Both the position numbers and the translations under genes were made by a program. A stretch of DNA of 64,000 nucleotides from positions 1 to 64,000 of the forward strand of contig JAVBLY010000001.1 in NCBI GenBank assembly GCA_031553035.1, given 5' to 3'. This stretch comes from JAVBLY01 sp031553035 (GTDB taxonomy: Bacteria; Bacillota; Clostridia; Peptostreptococcales; Anaerovoracaceae). Numbering within the stretch: the first letter of the stretch is position 1; each line of letters starts with the position of its first letter. The notes beneath the pieces are model-generated. The model was not told where the DNA came from, searched no databases, and worked only from the letters and a program-made list of their open reading frames with translations. Below are positions 1 through 5,722 of the stretch, in pieces.

Positions 1-114
1 TGTGAATAATTAATTCACACGCCGCCGGAGGCATATAATTGTTTTTCACTCCATATAGTGAATCTCGATTATTCACAAGTGATTTGTTTCTGCAAGAGGC
101 AATTCATTTGCCTC
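1..114. promoter_or_regulatory. Cluster of short palindromes upstream of the thioesterase gene
   Basis: Several inverted repeats are visible. TGTGAAT (1-7) pairs with ATTCACA (13-19), TTCACT (45-50) with AGTGAA (57-62), GTGAAT (58-63) with ATTCAC (71-76), and GAGGCAA (96-102) with TTGCCTC (108-114). The recurring GTGAAT/ATTCAC halves suggest a repeated operator for an unidentified regulator. The 96-114 hairpin lies just before the ribosome site of the next gene and could instead affect translation. No T-tract follows any of them, so I do not call a terminator. The repeats are seen; the function is inference. Confidence 0.35.
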
Positions 115-137
115 GATAGCAGAAATGGAGTGAAAAA

Positions 138-611
138 ATGACACTAGAAACATTAACCAGCAGGCATCTTGTAAAAGGGGAGGATCTTAACCATCACGGG
201 ACGCTCTACGCAGGCAGAGGCGTAGAATGGATGGTGGAGGCCGGATTCATAGCGGCATCGATCGCAACAGAAAATGAAAATATCGTCTGCATGAGGATCA
301 ACAGCTTGCTTTTCAGAAAACCCGTTCCAAAAGGGCAGATGGTCAGCTTCGACAGCAAAATAGTATTTACCGGGAGGACCAGCCTTACTGCATATGTGCG
401 AGTCGTTAACAGCAACACAAAGGAATTCATAGTGGACGGCTATTTTACATATGTATATGTGGATGAAAATTCAAAACCTGTACCTCACGGCATAGTCATA
501 GAGCCGAAGACAGATATTCAGAAAGAACTGTATGAAGAAGCCAGGCTGCTTATGATCGAGGCGAAGGAAGAAGCGAAAAAACAAAAAATAAGAGACATAC
601 ACCTAGATTGA
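138..611 (+). CDS. Hotdog-fold acyl-CoA thioesterase
   Basis: Predicted cytosolic acyl-CoA hydrolase of the YciA/BFIT-like hotdog family, which hydrolyses acyl-CoA thioesters to free acid and CoA. The 157-residue length fits a single hotdog domain. Residues 18-27 (NHHGTLYAGR) followed by EWMVEAG match the family's conserved active-site helix region, usually NPLGTLFGG with a following DEAA. A GGAG ribosome site about 7 nt before the ATG supports the start. The C-terminal 30 residues are charged and rich in Glu/Lys. The stop codon overlaps the stop of the convergent MBL-fold gene by 9 bp. The substrate chain length cannot be read from sequence. Confidence 0.85.
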   Translation: MTLETLTSRHLVKGEDLNHHGTLYAGRGVEWMVEAGFIAASIATENENIVCMRINSLLFRKPVPKGQMVSFDSKIVFTGRTSLTAYVRVVNSNTKEFIVDGYFTYVYVDENSKPVPHGIVIEPKTDIQKELYEEARLLMIEAKEEAKKQKIRDIHLD

Positions 612-1490
612 CTTAGGGTCGGATTCAGGATATTCCTTTTCGATCAGTTTGGTGACCATTGGAGCCCAGTTTGCATAAAGTGCATCGCTGGGCTGTACTT
701 TTTTGAAGTTTCCTTTGTAGTATTCACCTGATAGGATTTCTATAGTTTCGCCCAATGAGAGACCTTTTTCGTAGGATTCCATCACAATTCTTCTGACATT
801 GTCCGCTGCTTTTTTTGCATTATCAAGATAAATCTTTATATTCTGACCGCTGATCATGTCGCCATGGGGCATTATGATATACTTCGGATCAAGATCCCGA
901 ATCATACCTATCGATTTGATTGCATCATCGTAACTGACAATGAAAGCAGGCACCACATCGGGAAAGCCGGGAGCAACACCAAGGCTTTCCGAAACAATAG
1001 CAAGATCCTCATTCTCAAAATATAAACTGATGGAATCATTTGTATGTCCAGGAGTTTCCATGATTCGTATTTTCATCTCGCCTGCATTAATTATATCACC
1101 GCCGCTGACATCCACATCCACACGCAGTTTATCCGCCCAACCGGGTTCCGCAACTGTATTTTTTCTTTCAGCTGCTCCTTGGTTAAGTTCTTCCATGGTT
1201 TTTCGGGCATTTGGTTTTGCAATTATCTTTGCGACCAGTGGATGTGCATATATCTTCGCATTTGGAAAGCATTCGCTTATGGCAGGTGTCCCCATAATAT
1301 GATCGTAGTGGGAGTGAGTAAGTATTATATATTTCAGTTCTCTGCCATCCAGAAATTTGTCGATCTGCTTTATAACACTTTCAACACCGACTGCATATCC
1401 CGCGTCCACAAGGACTGCATCTTTTCCTGATGTTATAAGATATGCTTCGCTTCCGTAAATGCCTTTAAGTCTGTGTGCTTCAAAGTTCAT
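603..1490 (-). CDS. Metallo-beta-lactamase-fold hydrolase
   Basis: Cytosolic MBL-superfamily hydrolase of 295 residues. The dinuclear zinc motif HxHxDH is at residues 59-64 (HSHYDH). Later ligand candidates are the His in the TPGHTNDS segment and in the MPHGD segment near residue 210. There is no signal peptide, so this is not a classical secreted beta-lactamase. The overall pattern resembles glyoxalase II-like or quorum-lactonase-like hydrolases, but the substrate is unknown. The gene runs toward the thioesterase and overlaps its stop. A weak AAAGG ribosome site precedes the ATG. The domain call is firm; the specific function is open. Confidence 0.8.
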   Translation of the reverse strand: MNFEAHRLKGIYGSEAYLITSGKDAVLVDAGYAVGVESVIKQIDKFLDGRELKYIILTHSHYDHIMGTPAISECFPNAKIYAHPLVAKIIAKPNARKTMEELNQGAAERKNTVAEPGWADKLRVDVDVSGGDIINAGEMKIRIMETPGHTNDSISLYFENEDLAIVSESLGVAPGFPDVVPAFIVSYDDAIKSIGMIRDLDPKYIIMPHGDMISGQNIKIYLDNAKKAADNVRRIVMESYEKGLSLGETIEILSGEYYKGNFKKVQPSDALYANWAPMVTKLIEKEYPESDPKSI

Positions 1491-1764
1491 GAGTTGCCTT
1501 TCTGTAAGTAATGTTATTTTTTATATTTTAACATTTTTATCAGCTTTATGTTGATTTTCTTCCTGTTATGTAATTTATCGATATTTGGTCAGAATCTTGA
1601 GTATCGGGTGGATTTCACTCCCTATACTCGCATAACTGTCCACAATTAGAGGATCTCAAGGTAAAAACCACCCTATACAGACAAAACTGACCATAAAGCT
1701 TGAATTTTATCAAGTCATTCCTGACAAGACATTATCACATCTTTACCTTTCCTTTATTTGGTTA

Positions 1765-1793
1765 TTGACAACAAGAGAAATTAGTAGTAATCT
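1765..1793 (+). promoter_or_regulatory. Sigma-70-type promoter of the short unit
   Basis: TTGACA at 1765-1770, a 17-bp spacer and TAATCT at 1788-1793. The predicted start near 1800 falls on the palindrome at 1801-1816, an arrangement typical of a repressed promoter. Confidence 0.5.
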
Positions 1794-1800
1794 ATAACAA

Positions 1801-1816
1801 GTTAGCATATGCTAAC
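1801..1816. repeat. Perfect 16-bp palindrome, candidate operator
   Basis: GTTAGCATATGCTAAC is a perfect palindrome overlapping the predicted transcription start. A degenerate second copy (GTTAGTATATGCTG) begins at 1855. Size and symmetry fit a dimeric repressor, perhaps of a metalloregulator type, but the regulator is not identified. Confidence 0.45.
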
Positions 1817-1916
1817 GGAGAGGTAAGAGAAACAAGCAACATAATTATATCACTGTTAGTATATGCTGCAGATATCAAAAAGGAATGACCTCCTTATATA
1901 AATATACAAGCATAGG

Positions 1917-1982
1917 CTCCCGTATTCAGGAATGGAATAACTACTTTAGGTTTTTTTCTGAATATGGGAGTTCTATTTTTTG
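1917..1982 (+). terminator. Intrinsic terminator-like hairpin
   Basis: The arms CTCCCGTATTCAG (1917-1929) and CTGAATATGGGAG (1958-1970) pair over 13 bp with one G-U and are followed by a T-rich run ending at 1981. The loop is long (28 nt), so an alternative RNA fold is possible. Confidence 0.55.
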
Positions 1983-2025
1983 TAATGATATATGCAATTA
2001 TTTCAGCAATTTGGTACCATTTTTA

Positions 2026-2054
2026 TTGACAAAATCAGCAGAATTTTAGATAAT
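2026..2054 (+). promoter_or_regulatory. Host tRNA-Ala promoter, now driving the element-borne tRNA
   Basis: TTGACA (2026-2031), an exact 17-bp spacer, then GATAAT (2049-2054), one base from consensus. Predicted start near 2061, about 8 nt before the first base of the split tRNA-Ala (2069). After integration the next complete gene downstream is the tRNA-Ala of the element at 2127, with no good promoter between 2091 and 2126. Confidence 0.75.
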
Positions 2055-2068
2055 AGTTGTTGACACTT

Positions 2069-2090
2069 GGGGCATTAGCGCAGCTGGGAG
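2069..2090 (+). pseudogene. 5' fragment of host tRNA-Ala(GGC), split by ICE insertion
   Basis: These 22 nt hold the acceptor 5' strand (GGGGCAT), positions 8-9 (TA), the D-stem 5' strand (GCGC) and the D-loop AGCTGGGA up to its junction. Joined to 46513-46566 they give a perfect 76-nt tRNA-Ala: the acceptor stem closes with ATGCTCC including the alanine identity pair G3-U70, the D-stem GCGC pairs with GCGC, and the anticodon is GGC. The break lies at the end of the D-loop. The fragment keeps its promoter and cannot make a functional tRNA alone. Confidence 0.92.
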
Positions 2091-2113
2091 CCCTAATGAC
2101 GCAGTAACAATAG
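2086..2113. other. attL: left junction of the ICE
   Basis: The crossover core GGGAGC (2086-2091) also occurs at the right junction (46508-46513). The element's left arm, 2091-2113, begins CCCTAATGACG and ends AACAATAG. Its reverse complement matches the right arm 46488-46510 at 19 of 23 positions. In the excised circle the two arms would flank AG as an imperfect dyad of about 48 bp, the usual size and form of a large serine recombinase attP. Confidence 0.88.
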
Positions 2114-2126
2114 AAAAATACCTTGA

Positions 2127-2203
2127 GGGGAATTAGCTCAGTTGGGATGAGCGCGTGACTGGCAGTCACGAGGTCACGGGTTCGAGCCCCGTATTCTCCA
2201 CCA
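2127..2203 (+). tRNA. tRNA-Ala(GGC) carried by the ICE
   Basis: A 77-nt cloverleaf including encoded CCA. Acceptor GGGGAAT/ATTCTCC with G3-U70 and discriminator A; D-arm GCTC/GAGC with a 9-nt loop; anticodon stem CGTGA/TCACG with loop CTGGCAG, anticodon GGC; T-arm ACGGG/CCCGT with loop TTCGAGC. It has the same anticodon as the host tRNA split by the insertion but is clearly different in sequence, so it is not a duplication of the target. It lies 36 bp inside attL and is followed by a terminator. The D-loop reads GGGAT where the attachment core has GGGAG. Confidence 0.96.
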
Positions 2204-2210
2204 TTTTTGA

Positions 2211-2243
2211 GGACATGGCTATGCCATGTCCGTTGTCTTTTTT
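2211..2243 (+). terminator. Terminator of the ICE tRNA-Ala, overlapping the recombinase 3' end
   Basis: A perfect 9-bp stem, GGACATGGC (2211-2219) with GCCATGTCC (2223-2231), loop TAT, and a T6 run at 2238-2243. It lies 8 nt after the tRNA CCA. The hairpin also forms the last codons and stop region of the convergent recombinase gene. Confidence 0.8.
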
Positions 2244-3802
2244 CCAAGAAATTGATTGATACTTATGGCAAATTCGACATCAATAATGCCACCTCTTGAT
2301 ATAACAATTCTGTCGATTAGCTGTGATATAATCATTTTCTTTTGCTCATTTGAACAATTATCATAAATGCTTTCCCATCCAATTAGTTGGGAGTATTTCA
2401 CTTTTAACTGATCAACCTGCTTTTGACTATTGCTTAGTTCATTTGTAAGACTATCGATTTTCTCAAGTTCTATTCTTCGTTCCATTTCTGCATTTTCAAT
2501 ACTCTGATTTATCAGCTCAGGGGTAAACGCACTCTCACCTTGAATGATCAAGACGACTTCATCCTTGAGTTTTTTTAGATTATCTTCAAGTTGCATTTTC
2601 TTTTTCTGAGAAGCTGCAAGCTTACTTCGAGTTGCCTTGAGGTCATTTTCGTATTGTTTAGATACAAAATCTTCAAGCGATATCTTTTTTAGTTTAGACA
2701 ACATTTCGGAAACGATACTATTAATAGCCTTATCAATGCCGACCGAATTGTATCCACTCTGTCCGTCACATCTATGTTTATGACGTGTTCGATTGTGACA
2801 GTTGTATCTCCATGTTCTTCTTTTAGTGATAGTCCCATCCTTTCTAGTATATGTTTTGCCTCCTGTTGCTGCTATTAGCCGTGCACCACAATGACCACAG
2901 AAAATATTCCCGGATAGGAGATGATCACTTTTTGTAGTTAATGGAATTTTCCTGCTCTCTTGGTTTTCTTTTCGTCTTTGGCTAGTAATGAATTGGGCTT
3001 TTTCAAAAATTTCCGGTGAAATTATTTGTAAATGTTCAAACGGTTCTGAATAACTGTCACCACTACGAAGCACACCTGTATACAAAGGATTTTTGATCAT
3101 ACCACGTATTGTTGGTGCCACAAAGTTTTCACCTGACCGGTTCATAATTCCATTATCTGTAAGGAAAGTAGCAATACGATGATTACCTAGGCCATCATTG
3201 ATATACTTACTGAAAATAAGTTTAACTACCTCAACTTCACTATCCTCGATGGCAAGATCATATACTTCCCGGTTTCTTTTATTTACTCTACCAAGGCGAA
3301 CCAATTTGTATCCATAAGCAGGAGTTCCACCTTTGAACTTTCCTTCTTGCACGATTTGTCCCATTCTGGTTTTAGTTCTGATAGAGGTCTTTATACTTTC
3401 ACCGGATGCCTGCCAGTATCTTATGTAATTAGTAAGCTTATCGACATGAGTGTCGAATTTTTGCTCACCTTCCATGACGCTCCAGACTTCAACATTGTTG
3501 TTTACAAACCATTCAACAATAAAAGGTGTTTCATCATCTTTTCTGCCGATCCTATCAAACATGAATACTAATAAGACATCGAATTTATTTTCCATGGCAT
3601 CCTGCTGTATTCGCTGAATAGCATCACGATTCTTTGCAGATGTTTTAAATCCAGAAACACCTTTTTCTGTGAATTCCTCTGTAAGGATCCAATCTTCTCT
3701 TGCGCTTACAAAGTCACGACAGGATTTTTTCTGCATGGGAATATCATTTTTTTCTACTTGTTTAAGCGTAGATACGCGATATAATGCATAGACTCTTTTC
3801 AT
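2219..3802 (-). CDS. Large serine recombinase (ICE integrase)
   Basis: Site-specific recombinase of 527 residues, predicted to integrate and excise the element at the tRNA-Ala D-loop. The N-terminal resolvase domain has the YRVST motif with catalytic Ser11 and the DRIGR motif at 83-87. The recombinase domain spans about 165-275 (GYKLV to NPLYTGVLRSG). A zinc ribbon has Cys302, Cys305, Cys335 and Cys345. A long coiled coil follows at about 380-480, as in large serine integrases. The stop lies 16 nt from the end of the element tRNA, and the gene reads toward attL. No separate excisionase is recognisable nearby. The integrase role rests on family, position and the dyad att site. Confidence 0.93.
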   Translation of the reverse strand: MKRVYALYRVSTLKQVEKNDIPMQKKSCRDFVSAREDWILTEEFTEKGVSGFKTSAKNRDAIQRIQQDAMENKFDVLLVFMFDRIGRKDDETPFIVEWFVNNNVEVWSVMEGEQKFDTHVDKLTNYIRYWQASGESIKTSIRTKTRMGQIVQEGKFKGGTPAYGYKLVRLGRVNKRNREVYDLAIEDSEVEVVKLIFSKYINDGLGNHRIATFLTDNGIMNRSGENFVAPTIRGMIKNPLYTGVLRSGDSYSEPFEHLQIISPEIFEKAQFITSQRRKENQESRKIPLTTKSDHLLSGNIFCGHCGARLIAATGGKTYTRKDGTITKRRTWRYNCHNRTRHKHRCDGQSGYNSVGIDKAINSIVSEMLSKLKKISLEDFVSKQYENDLKATRSKLAASQKKKMQLEDNLKKLKDEVVLIIQGESAFTPELINQSIENAEMERRIELEKIDSLTNELSNSQKQVDQLKVKYSQLIGWESIYDNCSNEQKKMIISQLIDRIVISRGGIIDVEFAISINQFLGKKTTDMA

Positions 3803-3866
3803 TTTGCTGCACCATCCTTGTCTCGCTTAACATACCGTATTCTGTTTTCAAGGTACGATATCAACA

Positions 3867-4052
3867 TTAAACTAACTCCTTAGTATCTGCAATTGTGCGA
3901 ATTTCTGAATTGGTACTTATTTTCTGAAGATATGAAGCTATCAAAATATCTTTAATGCTGTCAATTGCAGTGTCATTAGGTGCATTAGGGAAAAACAATC
4001 TGATAGAGTATTTTTCAATTTTTTTCTCCAAAACATTTTCTTGATGTTCCAT
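3867..4052 (-). CDS. Small conserved-type protein between PemK-like toxin and recombinase
   Basis: 61 residues, no signal peptide or membrane segment. GGAGA 8 nt before the ATG lies inside the end of the upstream pemK-like gene, whose stop is 3 nt away, so the two are translationally coupled. The pattern Y-S-I-R-L-F-F-P followed by a helix faintly recalls the small TnpW-type proteins found beside TnpX-like recombinases, but I cannot confirm this. It could also be a partner of the PemK-like protein or a recombination directionality factor by position. Function unknown. Confidence 0.6.
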   Translation of the reverse strand: MEHQENVLEKKIEKYSIRLFFPNAPNDTAIDSIKDILIASYLQKISTNSEIRTIADTKELV

Positions 4053-4055
4053 ATA

Positions 4056-4592
4056 TCATTTCTCCGAATTCTCAAGTTTCTTAATTGGCTTTATCAAATA
4101 ATCAAAGCCATTTCTAGCTCCGCAATATGTGCAGCTTTCTTTAACAGATTCTAAATGATCTAGTCTTGTGATTTCATGATATGGTGAATCATAGAATGCC
4201 TGAACGCAATTAGGACACAAGGTCATGACCAATCCGTTTGGTTGTTTGCGTTTAAGACCAACACTTATTGCTAGTGCCCGATCTACGGATATCATTTTTT
4301 CATGTGGTAAATCACCCAAATATTTTAGTATTCTGTTTATATCAATTGTCCTGATCTGTTCCAAAAGAATAATGGAACCTGATTCCAGAAAGTCATATGA
4401 ATCTAAGGCAATATGTGTGGGTAATTCTTTTTTGCATGAAGTAGTAATAGCCGCTGTAATAATTGTATTGCTGTATTTGTTTCCAATATCATTTTGGATT
4501 ATCAGGACCGGCCTTGATCCTCCTTGTTCAGATCCAATTACCGGATCAAGATCAGCTAATACAACATCGCCTCTTTTATAATAATTTGTCAT
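4056..4592 (-). CDS. PemK/MazF-like protein with C-terminal zinc-ribbon extension
   Basis: 178 residues from the ATG at 4592, which has GGAGA 7 nt upstream; an upstream in-frame ATG at 4628 lies within a hairpin and is less likely. Residues 1-115 are PemK/MazF-like (RGDVVLADLDPVIGSEQGG, then RPVLIIQN, later LLEQIRTID), a fold of RNA-cleaving toxins. The C-terminal extension has paired cysteines Cys126/Cys129 and Cys154/Cys157, a likely zinc-binding module absent from ordinary MazF. No antitoxin precedes it, which is unusual for a toxin. It may be a solitary regulator or ribonuclease, or be neutralised by the small downstream protein. Confidence 0.75.
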   Translation of the reverse strand: MTNYYKRGDVVLADLDPVIGSEQGGSRPVLIIQNDIGNKYSNTIITAAITTSCKKELPTHIALDSYDFLESGSIILLEQIRTIDINRILKYLGDLPHEKMISVDRALAISVGLKRKQPNGLVMTLCPNCVQAFYDSPYHEITRLDHLESVKESCTYCGARNGFDYLIKPIKKLENSEK

Positions 4593-4620
4593 TCGTCTTC
4601 TCCTATTAAATATGTAAGCC

Positions 4621-4644
4621 AGGTGCATTTTTAATAATGCACCT
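4621..4644. repeat. Inverted repeat upstream of the pemK-like gene
   Basis: AGGTGCATT (4621-4629) and AATGCACCT (4636-4644) are perfect 9-bp arms with a 6-nt loop, about 30 nt before the ribosome site. No T-tract follows in the direction of the gene, so an operator or leader hairpin is more likely than a terminator. Confidence 0.5.
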
Positions 4645-4673
4645 AGGTAAATTAACTTAATTCGTCTTTATTT

Positions 4674-4804
4674 GTCCTTGACACCCTAAGACCAGGAAGT
4701 CATCAAATGGTTGCACAAAACAACCTCACGGGAATTTCACCCTTCCGAGGATCTCTCCGAACTGCCCTCATTGCAATCCGCATATAGCGATTCTGTGACT
4801 GGAC
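4674..4804 (-). ncRNA. Candidate structured RNA upstream of the pemK-like operon
   Basis: About 131 nt without an ORF, rich in nested pairings on the minus strand. The ends GTCC/GGAC (4801-4804, 4674-4677) can close the structure. GGAAG/CTTCC (4742-4746, 4695-4699) encloses two hairpins: GGG-TGAAATT-CCC and GGTTG-TTTTGTG-CAACC. The GGGTGAAATTCCC hairpin resembles one element of the FMN riboswitch, but the rest of that consensus is absent, so I do not call it one. TTGACA on the same strand near 4851 could start the RNA. A cis-regulatory leader or an independent RNA are both possible. Confidence 0.5.
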
Positions 4805-4869
4805 AGGAGTAGCTTTAAATGTATTTGATGAATGTGTATTTATTTGTCAAAGAGCGATTATTTTTTATA

Positions 4870-4902
4870 AAAAAATAGGTGAGGGTATTTATCCCTTCAC
4901 CT
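4870..4902 (-). terminator. Terminator of the sigma-like gene
   Basis: On the minus strand AGGTGAAGGG and CCCTCACCT pair with one mismatch, followed by a T7 run (the A-run 4870-4876). It lies 43 nt beyond the stop of the sigma-like gene. Confidence 0.65.
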
Positions 4903-4944
4903 ACTTCCTCACTAAAAGCCAAAAATTGCGGTCAAAACTTGAAA

Positions 4945-5415
4945 TTAATCAAAATATATTTTTAAGGCTTTAGTAATTTTTAATTTTGCTAAGTCGATGC
5001 TGTCTCTAATTGATGAGATTGAACGATTCTCTATTTCGGCAATCTGTTTGTATGTAAGCTCATATTCAAAATAAAGAATAGCTCTCTTCCTTATTGGCTC
5101 TGGCAAATTGTCAATTGCCGAATATAGTTCATCATTAAACATTTTTTTGATTACTTCATTTTCAGTAAGAATACTTAATTGAGTTGATTTATGATGTAAT
5201 TTCTCATCAAGCAATGTGGCATGTTCAATGTGTCTATCAAAATAATTTTGCTGCTTTTTTTCAATTCGTTTAAATTCCTGAAATTCAGTATATATTTCTT
5301 TTCTGACTTCAATTACGTGATAACAGAAATTCACATCAGTAAATGCCACAAAAAAATGCTTAACACCGTCAATTTCTTTGACGGTGCAATCATACGTACT
5401 TGTATACTTATCCAA
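4945..5415 (-). CDS. Sigma-70 region 4-like regulatory protein
   Basis: 156 residues. The C-terminal third (about 100-150: LPEPIRKRAILYFEYELTYK followed by a helix-turn-helix) matches sigma-70 region 4-type DNA-binding domains that recur in Tn1549-like elements. The N-terminal 90 residues have no recognised domain. Translation starts at TTG (5413-5415), with GGAGG 7 nt upstream; a nearer ATG is followed at once by a stop. The GGAGG lies in the 3' arm of a 16-bp hairpin, so translation should depend on unfolding of the leader. Probably a regulator of ICE transcription; target unknown. Confidence 0.75.
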   Translation of the reverse strand: MDKYTSTYDCTVKEIDGVKHFFVAFTDVNFCYHVIEVRKEIYTEFQEFKRIEKKQQNYFDRHIEHATLLDEKLHHKSTQLSILTENEVIKKMFNDELYSAIDNLPEPIRKRAILYFEYELTYKQIAEIENRSISSIRDSIDLAKLKITKALKIYFD

Positions 5416-5418
5416 TTT

Positions 5419-5619
5419 TCATCCTCCTTTCCGATTAATTTTTAATCGAAAAGGAGGTGGCCCTCGGCAATGATTGACTATCTCACTTGATTTCAGTAGT
5501 ATGTAGGCAAAATGGCCACAACAATAGTAGCCATATTTTTGTAGTCTTCTTATATTTGATTTTTGTAAAATGTGCGTTTTTCTCTTTTCTTTGGGGATAA
5601 GTATACAGAGGAGATTCAT
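5419..5619 (-). CDS. Possible leader ORF controlling the sigma-like gene
   Basis: A 66-codon ORF ends 3 nt before the TTG start of the sigma-like gene. Its last codons lie in the hairpin that sequesters the downstream ribosome site, so a ribosome finishing this ORF would open it. The ATG at 5619 has no good ribosome site and sits in the loop of another dyad, so the true start may be internal. The composition is odd (Tyr/Cys-rich centre, PPP near the end). I regard it as a plausible regulatory reading frame rather than a functional protein. Confidence 0.35.
   Translation of the reverse strand: MNLLCILIPKEKRKTHILQKSNIRRLQKYGYYCCGHFAYILLKSSEIVNHCRGPPPFRLKINRKGG
5423..5457 (-). promoter_or_regulatory. 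Ribosome-site-sequestering hairpin before the sigma-like gene
   Basis: Two 16-nt arms (5423-5438 and 5442-5457) pair with a 3-nt loop and one G-U pair; the 3' arm contains the GGAGG of the sigma-like gene. The preceding GGCCAC (overlapping the anti-ribosome-site arm) can alternatively pair with a GTGGCC further upstream (minus strand, near 5510), which would free the ribosome site. This is an attenuator-like arrangement. Confidence 0.6.
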
Positions 5620-5629
5620 CTGTATACTT
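5599..5629. repeat. 11-bp inverted repeat at the leader start
   Basis: AAGTATACAGA (5599-5609) and TCTGTATACTT (5619-5629) are perfect arms around a 9-nt centre. On the minus strand a TATAAT-like element lies just upstream, so this could be an operator or the first hairpin of the leader. Confidence 0.5.
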
Positions 5630-5722
5630 TAAGAGAATTATAGAGAGTGAAAATAATATGAAACTAATATCTTACTAATATTTTTGTTAGAAACTAAAGA
5701 CAAGCAAAATCAATTTAAAATT

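Larger units (their letters stand above)
1491..2025. other. Intergenic region with an apparent short transcription unit and no clear gene
   Basis: About 535 bp without a convincing protein gene. Around 1610-1700 there is an imperfect direct repeat of about 24 nt (CACTCCCTATACTC... and CACCCTATACAG...). A promoter, a perfect palindrome at its start point and a terminator-like hairpin follow, annotated separately. A 54-codon ORF from ATG 1885 to 2049 has a ribosome-like AAAGGA only 2 nt before the ATG and runs through the terminator, so I do not call it. This could be a small regulated RNA or the decayed control region of a lost gene. Confidence 0.4.

Noticed and set aside
1885..2049. 54-codon ORF before the tRNA target
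   Set aside because: Its ribosome-like site is only 2 nt from the ATG, it runs through a terminator-like hairpin and into the tRNA promoter, and the product has no recognisable features.
2219..3802. Recombinase as an IS607/TnpX-type transposase unlinked to the tRNA
   Set aside because: The dyad ends, the common core and the position next to attL link it directly to the tRNA-Ala insertion; no other att pair was seen.
4593..4628. N-terminal 12-residue extension of the PemK-like protein
   Set aside because: The upstream ATG lies in a hairpin without a ribosome site, while the ATG at 4592 has GGAGA at good spacing.
4674..4804. FMN riboswitch
   Set aside because: Only the GGGTGAAATTCCC hairpin is similar. 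The second TGAAAT hairpin, the conserved closing stem and the other consensus segments are missing, and no riboflavin gene follows.
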